DNA of 64,000 nt, taken from NCBI RefSeq assembly GCF_018604545.1, contig NZ_CP075896.1, positions 5,394,001-5,458,000 on the forward strand, given 5' to 3'. Under the pieces are notes generated by a model that did no database searches, had not been told where the DNA came from, and was given only the letters and a program-made list of their open reading frames with translations. The translations under genes and the position numbers were made by a program. The first letter of the stretch is position 1. The number at the start of each line of letters is the position of its first letter. Of this stretch, positions 16,217-24,977 are shown in pieces. The stretch is from Streptomyces koelreuteriae. Lineage in GTDB: Bacteria; Actinomycetota; Actinomycetes; Streptomycetales; Streptomycetaceae.

Positions 16217-18493
16217 TCACCGGAATGTCCGGAGCCGCAGACTGTTCGTGACGACGAAGACGGACGAGAAGGCCATCGCGGCCCCCGCGATCATCGGGTT
16301 GAGCAGTCCCGCGGCGGCCAGCGGCAGCGCGGCCACGTTGTAGCCGAAGGCCCACACGAGATTGCCCTTGATCGTGGCCAGCGTCCGGCGCGACAGCCGG
16401 ATCGCGTCCGCGGCCACCCGCAGATCGCCGCGCACCAGCGTCAGATCGCCCGCCTCGATTGCCGCGTCCGTGCCGGTGCCCATGGCCAGTCCCAGATCGG
16501 CGGTGGCGAGCGCGGCCGCGTCGTTGACGCCGTCGCCCACCATGGCGACGACCCGTCCCTCGGCCCGCAGCCGCCGTACGGCGTCGACCTTGTCCTCGGG
16601 CAGGACCTCCGCGATCACCTGCTCGATCCCCACGGCCTTCGCCACCGTCTCGGCCACGGCCCGGTTGTCCCCGGTCAGCAGCACCGGCGTGAGCCCCAGC
16701 GCGCGCAGCTCGCGCACGGCCTCGGCGCTGGTCTCCTTGACCGCGTCCGCCACGGCCAGCACGGCCCGCGCCGTCCCGTCCCAGCCGGCCAGGACGGCCG
16801 TACGACCGGCGCGCTCGGCCTCGTCCCGCGCGCGGGCCAGCTCCGGCGGTACGTCGTCGAAGAGCCGCCCCACGGCGACCTCACGGCCCTCCACGCGCCC
16901 GCGTGCGCCCCGCCCGGGAACACTCCGGAACTCCTCGACCTCCGGGAGCCGTCCGGCCCTCTCCTCGGCGCCCCGCGCGATCGCCCGCGCGACGGGGTGC
17001 TCGGAGGCGTGCTCGACGGCGCCCGCGAGCCGCAGCACCTCCTTCTCGTCGGCGCCCTCGGCGACGTACACCTCCTGGAGGGTCATCCGGCCCGTGGTGA
17101 CCGTGCCGGTCTTGTCCAGGACGACGGTGTCGATCCGGCGCGTGGACTCCAGGACCTCCGGGCCCTTGATGAGGATGCCGAGCTGGGCGCCGCGGCCCGT
17201 GCCGACCATCAGGGCGGTCGGCGTGGCCAGGCCCAGCGCGCACGGGCAGGCGATGATCAGCACCGCGACGGCGGCCGTGAAGGCGGCGACACCGTCGCCG
17301 GTCAGCCCGAGCCACGCCCCGGCCGTGGCGACGGCGATCAGCAGGACCACCGGCACGAAGATCCCGGAGATCCGGTCGGCGAGCCGCTGCACCTCGGCCT
17401 TGCCGTTCTGGGCGTCCTCCACCAGCTTCGCCATCCGCGCGAGCTGCGTGTCGGCGCCGACACGGGTGGCCTCGACGACCAGCCGGCCACCGGCGTTGAC
17501 CGTCGCGCCGGTGACCGTGTCCCCGGCCGTCACGTCCACCGGGACCGACTCGCCGGTCAGCATCGAGGCGTCCACCGCGGACGCGCCCTCGACCACGGTA
17601 CCGTCGGTGGCGATCTTCTCGCCGGGCCGTACGACGAACCGGTCGCCGACCGCGAGCCGCTGCGCCGGGATCCGCACCTCGCGCCCGTCCCGCAGGACGG
17701 CCACGTCCTTGGCGCCCAGCTCCAGCAGCGCCCGGAGCGCGGCCCCGGCGCGGCGCTTGGAGCGGGCCTCCAGATAGCGGCCCAGCAGGATGAAGGCGGT
17801 GACACCCGCGGCGACCTCCAGATAGATCTGGGAGGCGCTGTCGCCGCGCGAGACCGTGAGCTCGAAGGGGTGCCGCATGCCCGGCATGCCCGCGTCGCCG
17901 AGGAACAGCGCCCACAGGGACCAGCCGAACGCCGCCAGGGTGCCGAGACAGACCAGCGTGTCCATGGTGGCGGCGCCGTGCCGGGCGTTCGTCCAGGCGG
18001 CCCGGTGGAAGGGCAGTCCGCCCCAGACGACGACCGGCGCGGCGAGGGTGAGCGAGAGCCACTGCCAGTTGTCGAACTGGAGGGCCGGGATCATCGCCAG
18101 CAGGACGACGGGCACCGCGAGGGCGGCGGAGACGAGCAGGCGGCGGCGCAGGGCCGACAGCTCGGGGTCCGTCGTCTCGGTGGCGGGATCCTGCCGGGTG
18201 GCGGGGTCCTTCCCGGCGGCGGGTTCCTCCACGGGCGGGGGCGCGGGCTCCTCGGCGGTGTAGCCGGTCTTCACCACGGTGGCGATCAGATCGGCGACCT
18301 CGGTGCCCGCGGGGTAGCTGACCCTGGCCTTCTCCGTCGCGTAGTTCACCGTGGCCGTGACGCCGTCCATGCGGTTGAGCTTCTTCTCGACGCGGGCCGC
18401 GCAGGAGGCGCAGGTCATCCCGCCGATGAGCAGCTCGACCTCGGCGGCCGCCGGCTCGCGGTCCGGCGGCGCCTGGGCGGTGGTGCTGGTCAT
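16217..18493 (-). CDS. copA: Copper-exporting P1B-type ATPase
   Basis: A 758-residue heavy-metal ATPase. An N-terminal HMA domain holds GGMTCASC near residues 25-32. A Pro/Glu-rich linker precedes the membrane region with CPCALG near residue 416, the phosphorylated DKTGT near 458, and the hinge GDGVNDAAAL toward the end. The CPC motif and partner copZ indicate Cu(I) export from the cytoplasm. ATG 18493 follows GGAGTGAAGGAC; a GTG nine bases earlier is also possible. It is downstream of copZ with a 160-bp spacer carrying two hairpins. Confidence 0.93.
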   Translation of the reverse strand: MTSTTAQAPPDREPAAAEVELLIGGMTCASCAARVEKKLNRMDGVTATVNYATEKARVSYPAGTEVADLIATVVKTGYTAEEPAPPPVEEPAAGKDPATRQDPATETTDPELSALRRRLLVSAALAVPVVLLAMIPALQFDNWQWLSLTLAAPVVVWGGLPFHRAAWTNARHGAATMDTLVCLGTLAAFGWSLWALFLGDAGMPGMRHPFELTVSRGDSASQIYLEVAAGVTAFILLGRYLEARSKRRAGAALRALLELGAKDVAVLRDGREVRIPAQRLAVGDRFVVRPGEKIATDGTVVEGASAVDASMLTGESVPVDVTAGDTVTGATVNAGGRLVVEATRVGADTQLARMAKLVEDAQNGKAEVQRLADRISGIFVPVVLLIAVATAGAWLGLTGDGVAAFTAAVAVLIIACPCALGLATPTALMVGTGRGAQLGILIKGPEVLESTRRIDTVVLDKTGTVTTGRMTLQEVYVAEGADEKEVLRLAGAVEHASEHPVARAIARGAEERAGRLPEVEEFRSVPGRGARGRVEGREVAVGRLFDDVPPELARARDEAERAGRTAVLAGWDGTARAVLAVADAVKETSAEAVRELRALGLTPVLLTGDNRAVAETVAKAVGIEQVIAEVLPEDKVDAVRRLRAEGRVVAMVGDGVNDAAALATADLGLAMGTGTDAAIEAGDLTLVRGDLRVAADAIRLSRRTLATIKGNLVWAFGYNVAALPLAAAGLLNPMIAGAAMAFSSVFVVTNSLRLRTFR

Positions 18494-18535
18494 GTCCTTC
18501 ACTCCAGGAGGTGGCGGGGTGCCCGGGAAAGCGGA

Positions 18536-18615
18536 ACGGGCCGTACGGGCCGGGGCGGCGGCTGTACGGCCCGTACGTCGGTACGAGTGCCAGGTCTGGA
18601 GCGTCTCAGACCTGG
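18536..18615 (-). other. Two intercistronic hairpins between copZ and copA
   Basis: ACGGGCCGTAC/GTACGGCCCGT (18536-18546 with 18564-18574) and CCAGGTCT/AGACCTGG (18590-18597 with 18608-18615) form two stems in the transcript between the chaperone and the ATPase. They could attenuate or stabilise, letting copZ be made in excess of copA. That role is inference. Confidence 0.6.
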
Positions 18616-18655
18616 ACTGCGGGCTCTGGGCCCGGCTCTCGTCAGGGGGCGGGGG

Positions 18656-18895
18656 TCAGGCCCGGCCGGCCAGCTCGAAGCCCGCCTCGTCGACGGCGGC
18701 GCGTACGGCCTCGTCCTCAAGAGGGGCCGCGGAGACGACGGTGACCTCGCCGGTCTTGGCGACGGCCGTCACCGAACTGACGCCGGAGATCTCGGAGATC
18801 TCGCCGGAGACGGCGCCCTCGCAGTGTCCGCAGCTCATGCCGCTCACCTTGTAGACGGTGGTGACGGGGCCCGTGGTGTCGGTCTGGGCGGTCAT
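18656..18895 (-). CDS. copZ: Copper chaperone CopZ
   Basis: A 79-residue HMA-domain protein with the metal site SGMSCGHCEGAV (CxxC) near residue 20 and the usual beta-alpha-beta-beta-alpha-beta pattern. It carries Cu(I) to CopA. ATG 18895 is preceded by GAGGAG; the longer frame to 18952 runs over the operator region and is rejected. It is the first gene of the copZ-copA unit, about 65 bp downstream of the CsoR-type operator. Confidence 0.9.
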   Translation of the reverse strand: MTAQTDTTGPVTTVYKVSGMSCGHCEGAVSGEISEISGVSSVTAVAKTGEVTVVSAAPLEDEAVRAAVDEAGFELAGRA

Positions 18896-18960
18896 GTCGT
18901 TACTCCTCGTCGAGGCATGTGGGGCTGTGGGGCCCCATGGGGACCCGCACACCTCCCCAC

Positions 18961-18978
18961 TGTACCCCTAGGGGGTAT
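18961..18978. promoter_or_regulatory. CsoR-type copper operator
   Basis: TACCCCTAGGGGGTA (18963-18977) is a dyad of the kind bound by the copper sensor CsoR: a TA-flanked C-run facing a G-run. It sits 65 bp ahead of copZ. No csoR gene is in the window, so the repressor must act from elsewhere. Confidence 0.75.
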
Positions 18979-18990
18979 CGGTCCGGGGTA

Positions 18991-19713
18991 TCAGTGCGCG
19001 ACGCCCTCGGCCAGGGGGCGCAGGTAGCGCAGCAGGACGTCCTTCAGCTCCTGGACGTACGCCTCCCGCTCGTCGCCCTCGTGGGCCAGGATCAGCTCCA
19101 GGCCCGCCATGTAGATGCCGACGCACATCCGGGCGGTGCGGGTGACGGCGGAGGCGGGCACGTCGGGCACGAACGGCGCGAGGATCGTCTCGACCCGGGC
19201 GACCAGGGTCGTGTGCAGCGCGTCGTGCTCCTCGGCGATGCGGCCCGGGATGTCGGGGCCGTGCATCAGCGCGAAGAAGGCCGGGTGGCGGCAGTTGAAG
19301 TCGATGAAGCGGTCGACCGTCCCGGCGATCACCTCGTCGATCGGCGTGGCCGCGGGGTCGATCGGGGTGAGGATCTCGTCGTACGACTGCCGCATCTCGT
19401 GCATGAGCCGCCCGCCCAGCTCGATCGCGATCGCTTCCTTGTTCGGGAAGAACTGGTACAGCGTGCCCGGCGATACGCCTGCCTCGCGGGCGATGGCGTT
19501 GGTGCTGGCGGCCGTGTAGCCGGTCGTGGAGAAGACCGTGGCGGCGGCTTCGAGCAGCTGGGTGATCCGGCGCTCGCCGCGGGCCTGGCGACGGCGCGGC
19601 CGGTCCTCGGCCGTCTCCGTCATCTCCGTCGCCGTCTCCGTCGGCTCCGCCGTTTCCGCCGTCTCCGCCGCCTCGGTCGTCTCCGTCGCGGGTTTCTCGG
19701 TCTTCTCGGGCAC
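18991..19713 (-). CDS. TetR-family regulator with Thr/Glu-rich N-terminal tail
   Basis: A 240-residue repressor. The first 37 residues are an unusual low-complexity tail of Thr, Glu and Ala (ETTEAAETAETAEPTETATE). The TetR helix-turn-helix follows (ITQLLEAAATVFSTTGYTAA, then AREAGVSPGTLYQFFPNKEA), and the rest is an alpha-helical ligand domain. GTG 19713 with a weak site, or an inner ATG at residue 31, could be the start. It is divergent from the MMPL exporter and two matching dyads lie between them, so it probably represses both. Confidence 0.88.
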   Translation of the reverse strand: MPEKTEKPATETTEAAETAETAEPTETATEMTETAEDRPRRRQARGERRITQLLEAAATVFSTTGYTAASTNAIAREAGVSPGTLYQFFPNKEAIAIELGGRLMHEMRQSYDEILTPIDPAATPIDEVIAGTVDRFIDFNCRHPAFFALMHGPDIPGRIAEEHDALHTTLVARVETILAPFVPDVPASAVTRTARMCVGIYMAGLELILAHEGDEREAYVQELKDVLLRYLRPLAEGVAH

Positions 19714-19750
19714 GCGTTATCCCCAGGTCTCATCACGCGATTGACAAACG

Positions 19751-19764
19751 CGAGTGGGCGCTCG
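19751..19764. promoter_or_regulatory. TetR operator 1
   Basis: CGAG-TGGGCG-CTCG, a dyad with 4-bp core arms that extends to GCGAG/CTCGC. It is the first of two copies of CGAG-N6-CTCG between the tetR and MMPL genes. Confidence 0.7.
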
Positions 19765-19786
19765 CATTCTGGAGTCGGCAGAAATG

Positions 19787-19800
19787 CGAGCGAACTCTCG
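19787..19800. promoter_or_regulatory. TetR operator 2
   Basis: CGAG-CGAACT-CTCG, 36 bp from operator 1. The two sites are also arranged as arms of a longer inverted repeat, CGCTCGCATT (19759-19768) facing AATGCGAGCG (19783-19792), with TGACAAACGCGAG mirrored as TGGCAAACACGAG outside. This fits a pair of TetR dimers on opposite flanks of the two promoters. Confidence 0.7.
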
Positions 19801-19876
19801 TGTTTGCCAGTCTATGGCAGCCCCGTGCTGTCAGGCTGCGCCTGGACACGGGTCACGGTGAAGGGGACACCGCACG

Positions 19877-22099
19877 ATGACCGAAGTCAACACACCACCA
19901 CGCGTCGGCGGCTGGACCCGTTTCGTCACCGCGAGGCCCAGACTGTCGCTGCTGGTGGCACTGGTGATCACCGCGCTCGCGGTGCTGGCCGGCAGCGGCG
20001 TCGCCGACCGGCTCGGCGCCGGCGGCTGGGAGGATCCGGCCGCCGAGTCCACCCGTGCGACCAAGGCCCTGGAGCGCGAGTTCCCCGGCTCCCAGCCCAA
20101 CCTGCTGCTCCTGGTCGACGCGGGCGACGCCTCGGTCGACGATCCGTCCGTCGCCGCACAGGCCGAGCGCCTCGCCGCCCGGCTGGCGGGCGAGCGGGGC
20201 GTCACCGGCATCGGCTCCTACTGGCAGTCCGGCACCCCGGCCCTGCGCGCCGAGGACGGCCACGAGGCGCTGATAGCCGCCCGTATCACCGGCGACGAGA
20301 AGACCGCCGCCGAGACCCTGGAGCGCATCGCGCCCCACTACCGCGGGGCGCACGGCCCGGTGGAGGTCACCGTCGGCGGCCCGGTCGCCGTGCGGCACGA
20401 GATGCAGACGGTCATCCAGGAGGACCTGACCCGGGCCGAGCTCATCGCCCTGCCGGTGACGCTCGTGCTGCTGGTGATGGTCTTCGGCAGCGCGGTCGCG
20501 GCCCTGCTGCCGCTCGGCATCGGCATCGTCGCCATCCTCGGGACCAACGCCATCCTGCGCGGCCTCACCGAGCTCACCGACGTGTCCGTGTTCGCGATCA
20601 ACCTCACCACGGCCCTCGGTCTCGGCCTCGCCATCGACTACGCGCTGTTCATCGTCCGCCGCTACCGCGAGGAACTGTCGGCGGGCGCCGAGCCCCTGAC
20701 GGCGATCGGCACCACCCTGCGCACCGCCGGACGCACTGTGCTGTTCTCCGCCCTCACGGTCGCGGTGTCCCTGGCCGCGATGCTGGTCTTCCCGCAGTAC
20801 TTCCTGCGGTCCTTCGCCTACGCCGGGATCGCCGTGGTGCTGCTGGCCGCGGCGGCGGCGCTGATCCTGCTCCCGGCGGCGCTGATCCTGCTCGGGCACC
20901 GGGTCAACGCCTGGGATCTGCGCCGCGTGTTCCGGCGTGGACACCGGCCCGAGCCCGCCGGGGAAGAGGGCAGAGCCTGGGCACGCACGGCGACGCTCGT
21001 GATGCGCCGCGCTCCCTTCTTCGCCCTGGGCACCACAGCCGTCCTCGTCCTGCTCGGACTGCCCTTCCTGGGCGTGAAGTTCGGCACCGCCGACGACCGC
21101 CAGCTGCCCTCGACCTCCGAGTCCCATGTCGTGCAGCAGCACATCCGGGACGGCTTCCCCGGCAGCCCCGACGGCGGCCTCGAAGTGCTCGCCCAGGGCC
21201 GCGCGACCGAGGCGCAGTACGGCGCCTACAAGGAGCGGATCGCCGAACTGCCCGATGTGCAGCGGGTCGACGGGCCGCTGGTGAAGGGCGACTCGGCGTA
21301 CTTCACGGTGCTGCCGAAGGGCGAGGCCGTCGACGATCCGGCCCAGCGCCTCGTCGGTGAACTGCGCGACCTCCGGGCCCCCTTCGATACCGAGGTGACC
21401 GGCATGGCGGCCGTCCTGGTCGACTCCAAGGACGCCATAGGGGAGCGCCTGCCGCTCGCCGCCGTCTTCATCACCGTCGTCACCCTGCTCCTGGTCTTCC
21501 TCCTCACGGGCAGCGTGCTGATACCGATCCAGGCGGTCGTGCTCAACGCGCTCAGCCTGACGGCCATGTTCGGCGCGGTCGTCTGGGTCTTCCAGGACGG
21601 CCATCTGTCCGGCCTGCTCGGCTTCACCAGTCCCGGCTCCATCGAGACGACCCTGCCGGTCCTGATGTTCTGTGTGGCCTTCGGCCTGTCCATGGACTAC
21701 GGGGTGTTCCTGCTCTCCCGCATCAAGGAGGAGTACGACCACACCGGCGACCACGACCAGGCCGTCCGGCACGGCCTGGCGCGCACGGGCGGGCTGATCA
21801 CCGCGGCGGCGGTCATCCTGGCCGTGGTCATGGTCGCGATCGGCACCTCCCGGGTGACCAACACCAAGATGCTCGGCCTGGGCATCGCGCTGGCGGTCCT
21901 GATGGACGCGATGATCGTCCGCAGCCTCCTGGTCCCGGCGGTCATGCGCCTCACGGGCCGCGCGACCTGGTGGGCCCCGGGCCCGCTGCGCCGCTTCCAC
22001 GAGCGCTTCGGCCTGAGCGAGGGCGAATCGGGGCCGGCGAAGGAGGAGGAGTCGGCGGAAGAGGCGGCCAGAGACAAGGTCGGGGCGTCGCATGCTTGA
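19877..22099 (+). CDS. MMPL-family (RND) efflux transporter
   Basis: A 740-residue membrane protein. One helix follows a short N-terminus, then a soluble domain, then five helices including GLGLAIDYALFIVRRYREE, which is diagnostic of the MMPL family. A second such half contains AFGLSMDYGVFLLSRIKEE. The C-terminal tail is rich in Glu and Ala. The architecture matches MMPL exporters of lipids or drugs. ATG 19877 follows AAGGGGACACC. It is divergent from a TetR gene and likely derepressed by its own substrate. Confidence 0.92.
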   Translation: MTEVNTPPRVGGWTRFVTARPRLSLLVALVITALAVLAGSGVADRLGAGGWEDPAAESTRATKALEREFPGSQPNLLLLVDAGDASVDDPSVAAQAERLAARLAGERGVTGIGSYWQSGTPALRAEDGHEALIAARITGDEKTAAETLERIAPHYRGAHGPVEVTVGGPVAVRHEMQTVIQEDLTRAELIALPVTLVLLVMVFGSAVAALLPLGIGIVAILGTNAILRGLTELTDVSVFAINLTTALGLGLAIDYALFIVRRYREELSAGAEPLTAIGTTLRTAGRTVLFSALTVAVSLAAMLVFPQYFLRSFAYAGIAVVLLAAAAALILLPAALILLGHRVNAWDLRRVFRRGHRPEPAGEEGRAWARTATLVMRRAPFFALGTTAVLVLLGLPFLGVKFGTADDRQLPSTSESHVVQQHIRDGFPGSPDGGLEVLAQGRATEAQYGAYKERIAELPDVQRVDGPLVKGDSAYFTVLPKGEAVDDPAQRLVGELRDLRAPFDTEVTGMAAVLVDSKDAIGERLPLAAVFITVVTLLLVFLLTGSVLIPIQAVVLNALSLTAMFGAVVWVFQDGHLSGLLGFTSPGSIETTLPVLMFCVAFGLSMDYGVFLLSRIKEEYDHTGDHDQAVRHGLARTGGLITAAAVILAVVMVAIGTSRVTNTKMLGLGIALAVLMDAMIVRSLLVPAVMRLTGRATWWAPGPLRRFHERFGLSEGESGPAKEEESAEEAARDKVGASHA

Positions 22100-22136
22100 T
22101 CGCCCGGGGAGGTAGGAGCACCTCGGGATCCCGGGC

Positions 22137-22245
22137 AGCGCGAAGGCCCAGGCAGCGCGAGGTCCCGGGCCGCGCGAATGCCGGACAGGCGCGAGCCGGG
22201 CATGAACGGAAACCGGGCATGAACGGAAACCGGGCGTGGACGAGA
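22137..22245. repeat. Short imperfect tandem repeats upstream of the alcohol dehydrogenase
   Basis: Two kinds of repeat fill the gap after the MMPL gene. A GGCAGCGCGA-type word occurs three or four times with small changes, and GGGCATGAACGGAAACCG occurs twice in tandem with a third, altered start (GGGCGTGGACG). No protein is encoded. The pattern suggests replication slippage. Confidence 0.65.
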
Positions 22246-22258
22246 AGGCGGGTGGATC

Positions 22259-23302
22259 ATGCGGGCCGTGGTGTTCGAGCGGTACGGGGAGACGGCCGAG
22301 GTGCGGGAGGTCGCCGATCCGGAGCCCGCGGAGCACGGGGTCGTCGTGCGGGTCGAGGCCACCGGCCTGTGCCGGAGCGACTGGCACGGCTGGCAGGGCC
22401 ACGACCCGGACATCGCACTGCCGCATGTGCCCGGGCATGAACTCGCCGGTGTCGTCGAGGCGGTGGGCGCCCGGGTGACCGGGTGGCGGCCCAGCGACCG
22501 GGTCACGGTGCCGTTCATCTGCGCCTGCGGCACCTGCCCGTCCTGCGCGGCGGGCGACCATCAGGTGTGCGAGCGCCAGACCCAGCCCGGCTTCACGCAC
22601 TGGGGGTCCTTCGCCGAGTACGTGGCGCTGGACCACGCCGATGTGAACCTCGTGGCGCTGCCCGAGGAGTTGTCCTTCGCGACGGCGGCCTCCCTCGGCT
22701 GCCGGTTCGCCACCGCCTACCGGGCGGTGGTGCGGCAGGGGCGTCTCGCGGCGGGGGAGTGGGTCGCGGTGCACGGCTGCGGCGGGGTCGGGCTCTCGGC
22801 GGTGATGATCGCGGCGGCGTCGGGAGCGCGGGTCGTGGCCGTCGACGTGTCGGCCCAGGCACTGGACCTGGCAAGGAAGTTCGGGGCCGCGCGGTGCCTG
22901 GACGCGACTGCCGTGCCGGACACCGCGGCGGCGGTCCGCGACCTGACCGGCGGCGGCGCCCACCTCTCGCTCGACGCCCTCGGCTCACCGGCCACCTGCG
23001 CCGCCTCGATCAACGGCCTGCGCCGCCGTGGCCGGCACGTCCAGGTCGGTCTGCTGCCCTCGCCGACGGGCACGACGCCCGTCCCGATGGCCCGCGCCAT
23101 CGCCTTGGAGCTGGAACTCCTCGGCAGCCACGGCATGGCGGCGCACAGCTACCCGCCGATGCTGGAGCTGGTCCGCGGCGGTGTGCTGCGCCCCGATCTG
23201 CTGGTGACGTCCACGATCACGCTGGACGAGGTCCCGTCCGCGCTGGCGGCGATGGGGACGGCACCGGGAGCGGGGGCCACGGTCATCGAGCCGTGGGGCT
23301 GA
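22259..23302 (+). CDS. Zinc-dependent alcohol dehydrogenase (MDR superfamily)
   Basis: A 347-residue NAD(P)-dependent dehydrogenase. Catalytic zinc ligands are C38 in GLCRSDWHGW and H60-E61 in VPGHE. The structural zinc site is C90, C93, C96 and C104 in CACGTCPSCAAGDHQVC. The Rossmann loop is HGCGGVGLSAV. It resembles the group acting on alcohols or glutathione-type adducts, but no substrate is evident. It is not tightly linked to the MMPL gene upstream (repeat-filled 160-bp gap), and a bidirectional terminator follows. Confidence 0.9.
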   Translation: MRAVVFERYGETAEVREVADPEPAEHGVVVRVEATGLCRSDWHGWQGHDPDIALPHVPGHELAGVVEAVGARVTGWRPSDRVTVPFICACGTCPSCAAGDHQVCERQTQPGFTHWGSFAEYVALDHADVNLVALPEELSFATAASLGCRFATAYRAVVRQGRLAAGEWVAVHGCGGVGLSAVMIAAASGARVVAVDVSAQALDLARKFGAARCLDATAVPDTAAAVRDLTGGGAHLSLDALGSPATCAASINGLRRRGRHVQVGLLPSPTGTTPVPMARAIALELELLGSHGMAAHSYPPMLELVRGGVLRPDLLVTSTITLDEVPSALAAMGTAPGAGATVIEPWG

Positions 23303-23339
23303 CGCCTTTTGCTTGGAGGAGAGGGGGGGGGACAGACGA

Positions 23340-23367
23340 CCGTGCCCCACGCGAGGGTGGGGCACGG
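23340..23367. terminator. Bidirectional terminator between adh and the small HTH gene
   Basis: CCGTGCCCCAC and GTGGGGCACGG form an 11-bp perfect stem with loop GCGAGG. It lies between convergent genes and can serve both. Confidence 0.8.
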
Positions 23368-23407
23368 GATCGGTGCGCGAGATCGGATAGTCGGTGCGCG
23401 AGGTCGG

Positions 23408-23608
23408 TCAGTCGTCTCTTCGTCCGCGGTTGCCGGGCCTGGAGGCGACCCAGGCCCGGACCGTGTCGGCGTACCAGTAGGGCTTGCCGCTCTCGACATG
23501 GTCGGGCGGCGGCAGCAGACCGTGCTTGCGGTAGGACCGCACGGTGTCCGGCTGCACCTTGATGTGTGCCGCGATCTCCTTGTAGGACCAGAGCTTTCGG
23601 TCGGTCAT
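23408..23608 (-). CDS. Small helix-turn-helix DNA-binding protein (MerR/excisionase-like)
   Basis: A 66-residue protein almost entirely made of one winged-helix fold: LWSYKEIAAHIKVQPDTVRS, YRKHGLLPPPD, then SGKPYWYADTVRAWVASRPG. This is the shape of MerR-like and excisionase-like mini regulators widespread in Streptomyces. ATG 23608 has GGGGAGG eight bases upstream. No integrase is nearby, so a role as excisionase is unlikely; a small regulator is more probable. Confidence 0.82.
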   Translation of the reverse strand: MTDRKLWSYKEIAAHIKVQPDTVRSYRKHGLLPPPDHVESGKPYWYADTVRAWVASRPGNRGRRDD

Positions 23609-23846
23609 GACATGCACCTCCCCGCGCGGGCCACGGGGACGGCGGGAGGGCCGTCCGGGGGAGCCGGGCGTCGCGCTGGCGATCAACAAAGCCTGTCCCG
23701 GGTCCAACGACATCCGGCGACAGCGGGCAGGGCCTGTGTGCCAGGTGTGACGGAAGGCCCGCGTCCTCGCGACACGTGTGACAGGAAGCGGGTGTTTGTG
23801 ACACAGCCGGGGCAAAGGCGCCCTTGCGGACCGTCGCGGACGTGGT

Positions 23847-24890
23847 CTAGCCGTCGAGGCCGTCCAGCAGCCGCCACGTCGTGAGGGCGAGACCGGCACG
23901 CAACAGACCTGCGGGCTCGGTGAGTTCGATGCCCAGGGTCTTTCCGATCTGCTCGAGCCGGCGGGCGACGCTGCTGTGGTGCAGATGGAGCAGATCGGCG
24001 GCCCGGCGCAGGGAGCCGGTGGCGCAGTAGGCGTCCAGGGTCTCCAGGTCTTCCGGGGCCTCGGCGACTCGGGCGATCGCGGCCACGTCGGCGTTGTCCC
24101 GCAGGGCGGCTGGGGGTACTTGGGCGAGCAGGGCCAGCGCTCCCAGGCTGTCGTGGTCGACGACCGGGCGGCGTGGAGTGGTGAAGCGGAGGGCGGTGCG
24201 GGCCTGTTGCCAGGACCGGTCGGGGCTGTCGGCGGTGCCGATGCCCGCGCGCACGCCACGCGGGAAACTCTCCCGGTCCACCGTGGTGGCCAGGACGACG
24301 CCCACGTCGCCGACCGGCGCCGCCTTCACCGGGCGGGACGGGCAGAGCAGGGCGCCGATCCGGTCGAGCGGAAGGGGCGACCGTACGGCGACGACACGGA
24401 CCGGCAGATCGGCGGCGAATCCCAGGAGCCGCAGTGCCCGGGCTCTGCCGGCCTCGTCGCAGTCGGAGCTGACGGCCAGTTCGACGAGAGCGGGGTCGGC
24501 CATGGTGGTGCGGGCGGGCCCGTAGCGCTCGACGACCGCGGCGGCGGCGAGGGCGAGGCGGTCCAGCAGTACCTCGTCGAGCGGCAGGACGGGCCCCGGC
24601 CGCTCCAGCCACACCGTGCCGATCTCCTCCTCGTCGAGGGTGATCGGCGCCGTGGTGGAAGCCGGTGCCGACGGGGCGGAGACCTCCCGGCCGTCGGGCG
24701 CTACGCGGACGGCCCGCCCCGTGCCGTGCAGCCGGATCCCGGCCACGCATTCGGCCAGTCCCGCCGAGGCCCGGGCCAGAGCCGGGAGGTCCACGCGACG
24801 GCGCATCAGGGTGTCGTAGAACATCACGACGCGTATCGCGCCCTCGACCTGCGTGTCCAGCTGTGACAGTCGTACGGCCAATGCCTCCAT
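23847..24890 (-). CDS. PucR-type helix-turn-helix regulator
   Basis: A 347-residue regulator. The C-terminal HTH_30 region reads LETLDAYCATGSLRRAADLL then HHSSVARRLEQIGKTLG, typical of PucR/CdaR proteins. The long N-terminal part has no recognised sensor but includes a GGDEF-like central layout seen in this family. ATG 24890 was picked as the first good start; its ribosome binding site is weak. It is divergent from the esterase-cupin operon with a perfect 14-bp dyad just ahead of it, so that operon is its likely target. Confidence 0.8.
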   Translation of the reverse strand: MEALAVRLSQLDTQVEGAIRVVMFYDTLMRRRVDLPALARASAGLAECVAGIRLHGTGRAVRVAPDGREVSAPSAPASTTAPITLDEEEIGTVWLERPGPVLPLDEVLLDRLALAAAAVVERYGPARTTMADPALVELAVSSDCDEAGRARALRLLGFAADLPVRVVAVRSPLPLDRIGALLCPSRPVKAAPVGDVGVVLATTVDRESFPRGVRAGIGTADSPDRSWQQARTALRFTTPRRPVVDHDSLGALALLAQVPPAALRDNADVAAIARVAEAPEDLETLDAYCATGSLRRAADLLHLHHSSVARRLEQIGKTLGIELTEPAGLLRAGLALTTWRLLDGLDG

Positions 24891-24903
24891 GGCCCGAGGA
24901 TAG

Positions 24904-24917
24904 GCGCCGATCGGCGC
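24904..24917. promoter_or_regulatory. Perfect 14-bp dyad between pucR-type gene and esterase
   Basis: GCGCCGATCGGCGC is fully palindromic and lies 14 bp ahead of the regulator start and 60 bp ahead of the esterase start. GC-rich palindromes arise often in such DNA, so the operator role is only a candidate. Confidence 0.45.
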
Positions 24918-24977
24918 GCAACAGGGGCTGTATGAGCGACAGTTGGCGGATGCCCCGGGGGTCGGTGGACGGTCAGG

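Noticed and set aside
23408..23608. Excisionase of an integrated element
   Set aside because: The fold is compatible, but there is no integrase, att repeat or transfer gene around it, and the flanking genes are ordinary chromosomal ones.
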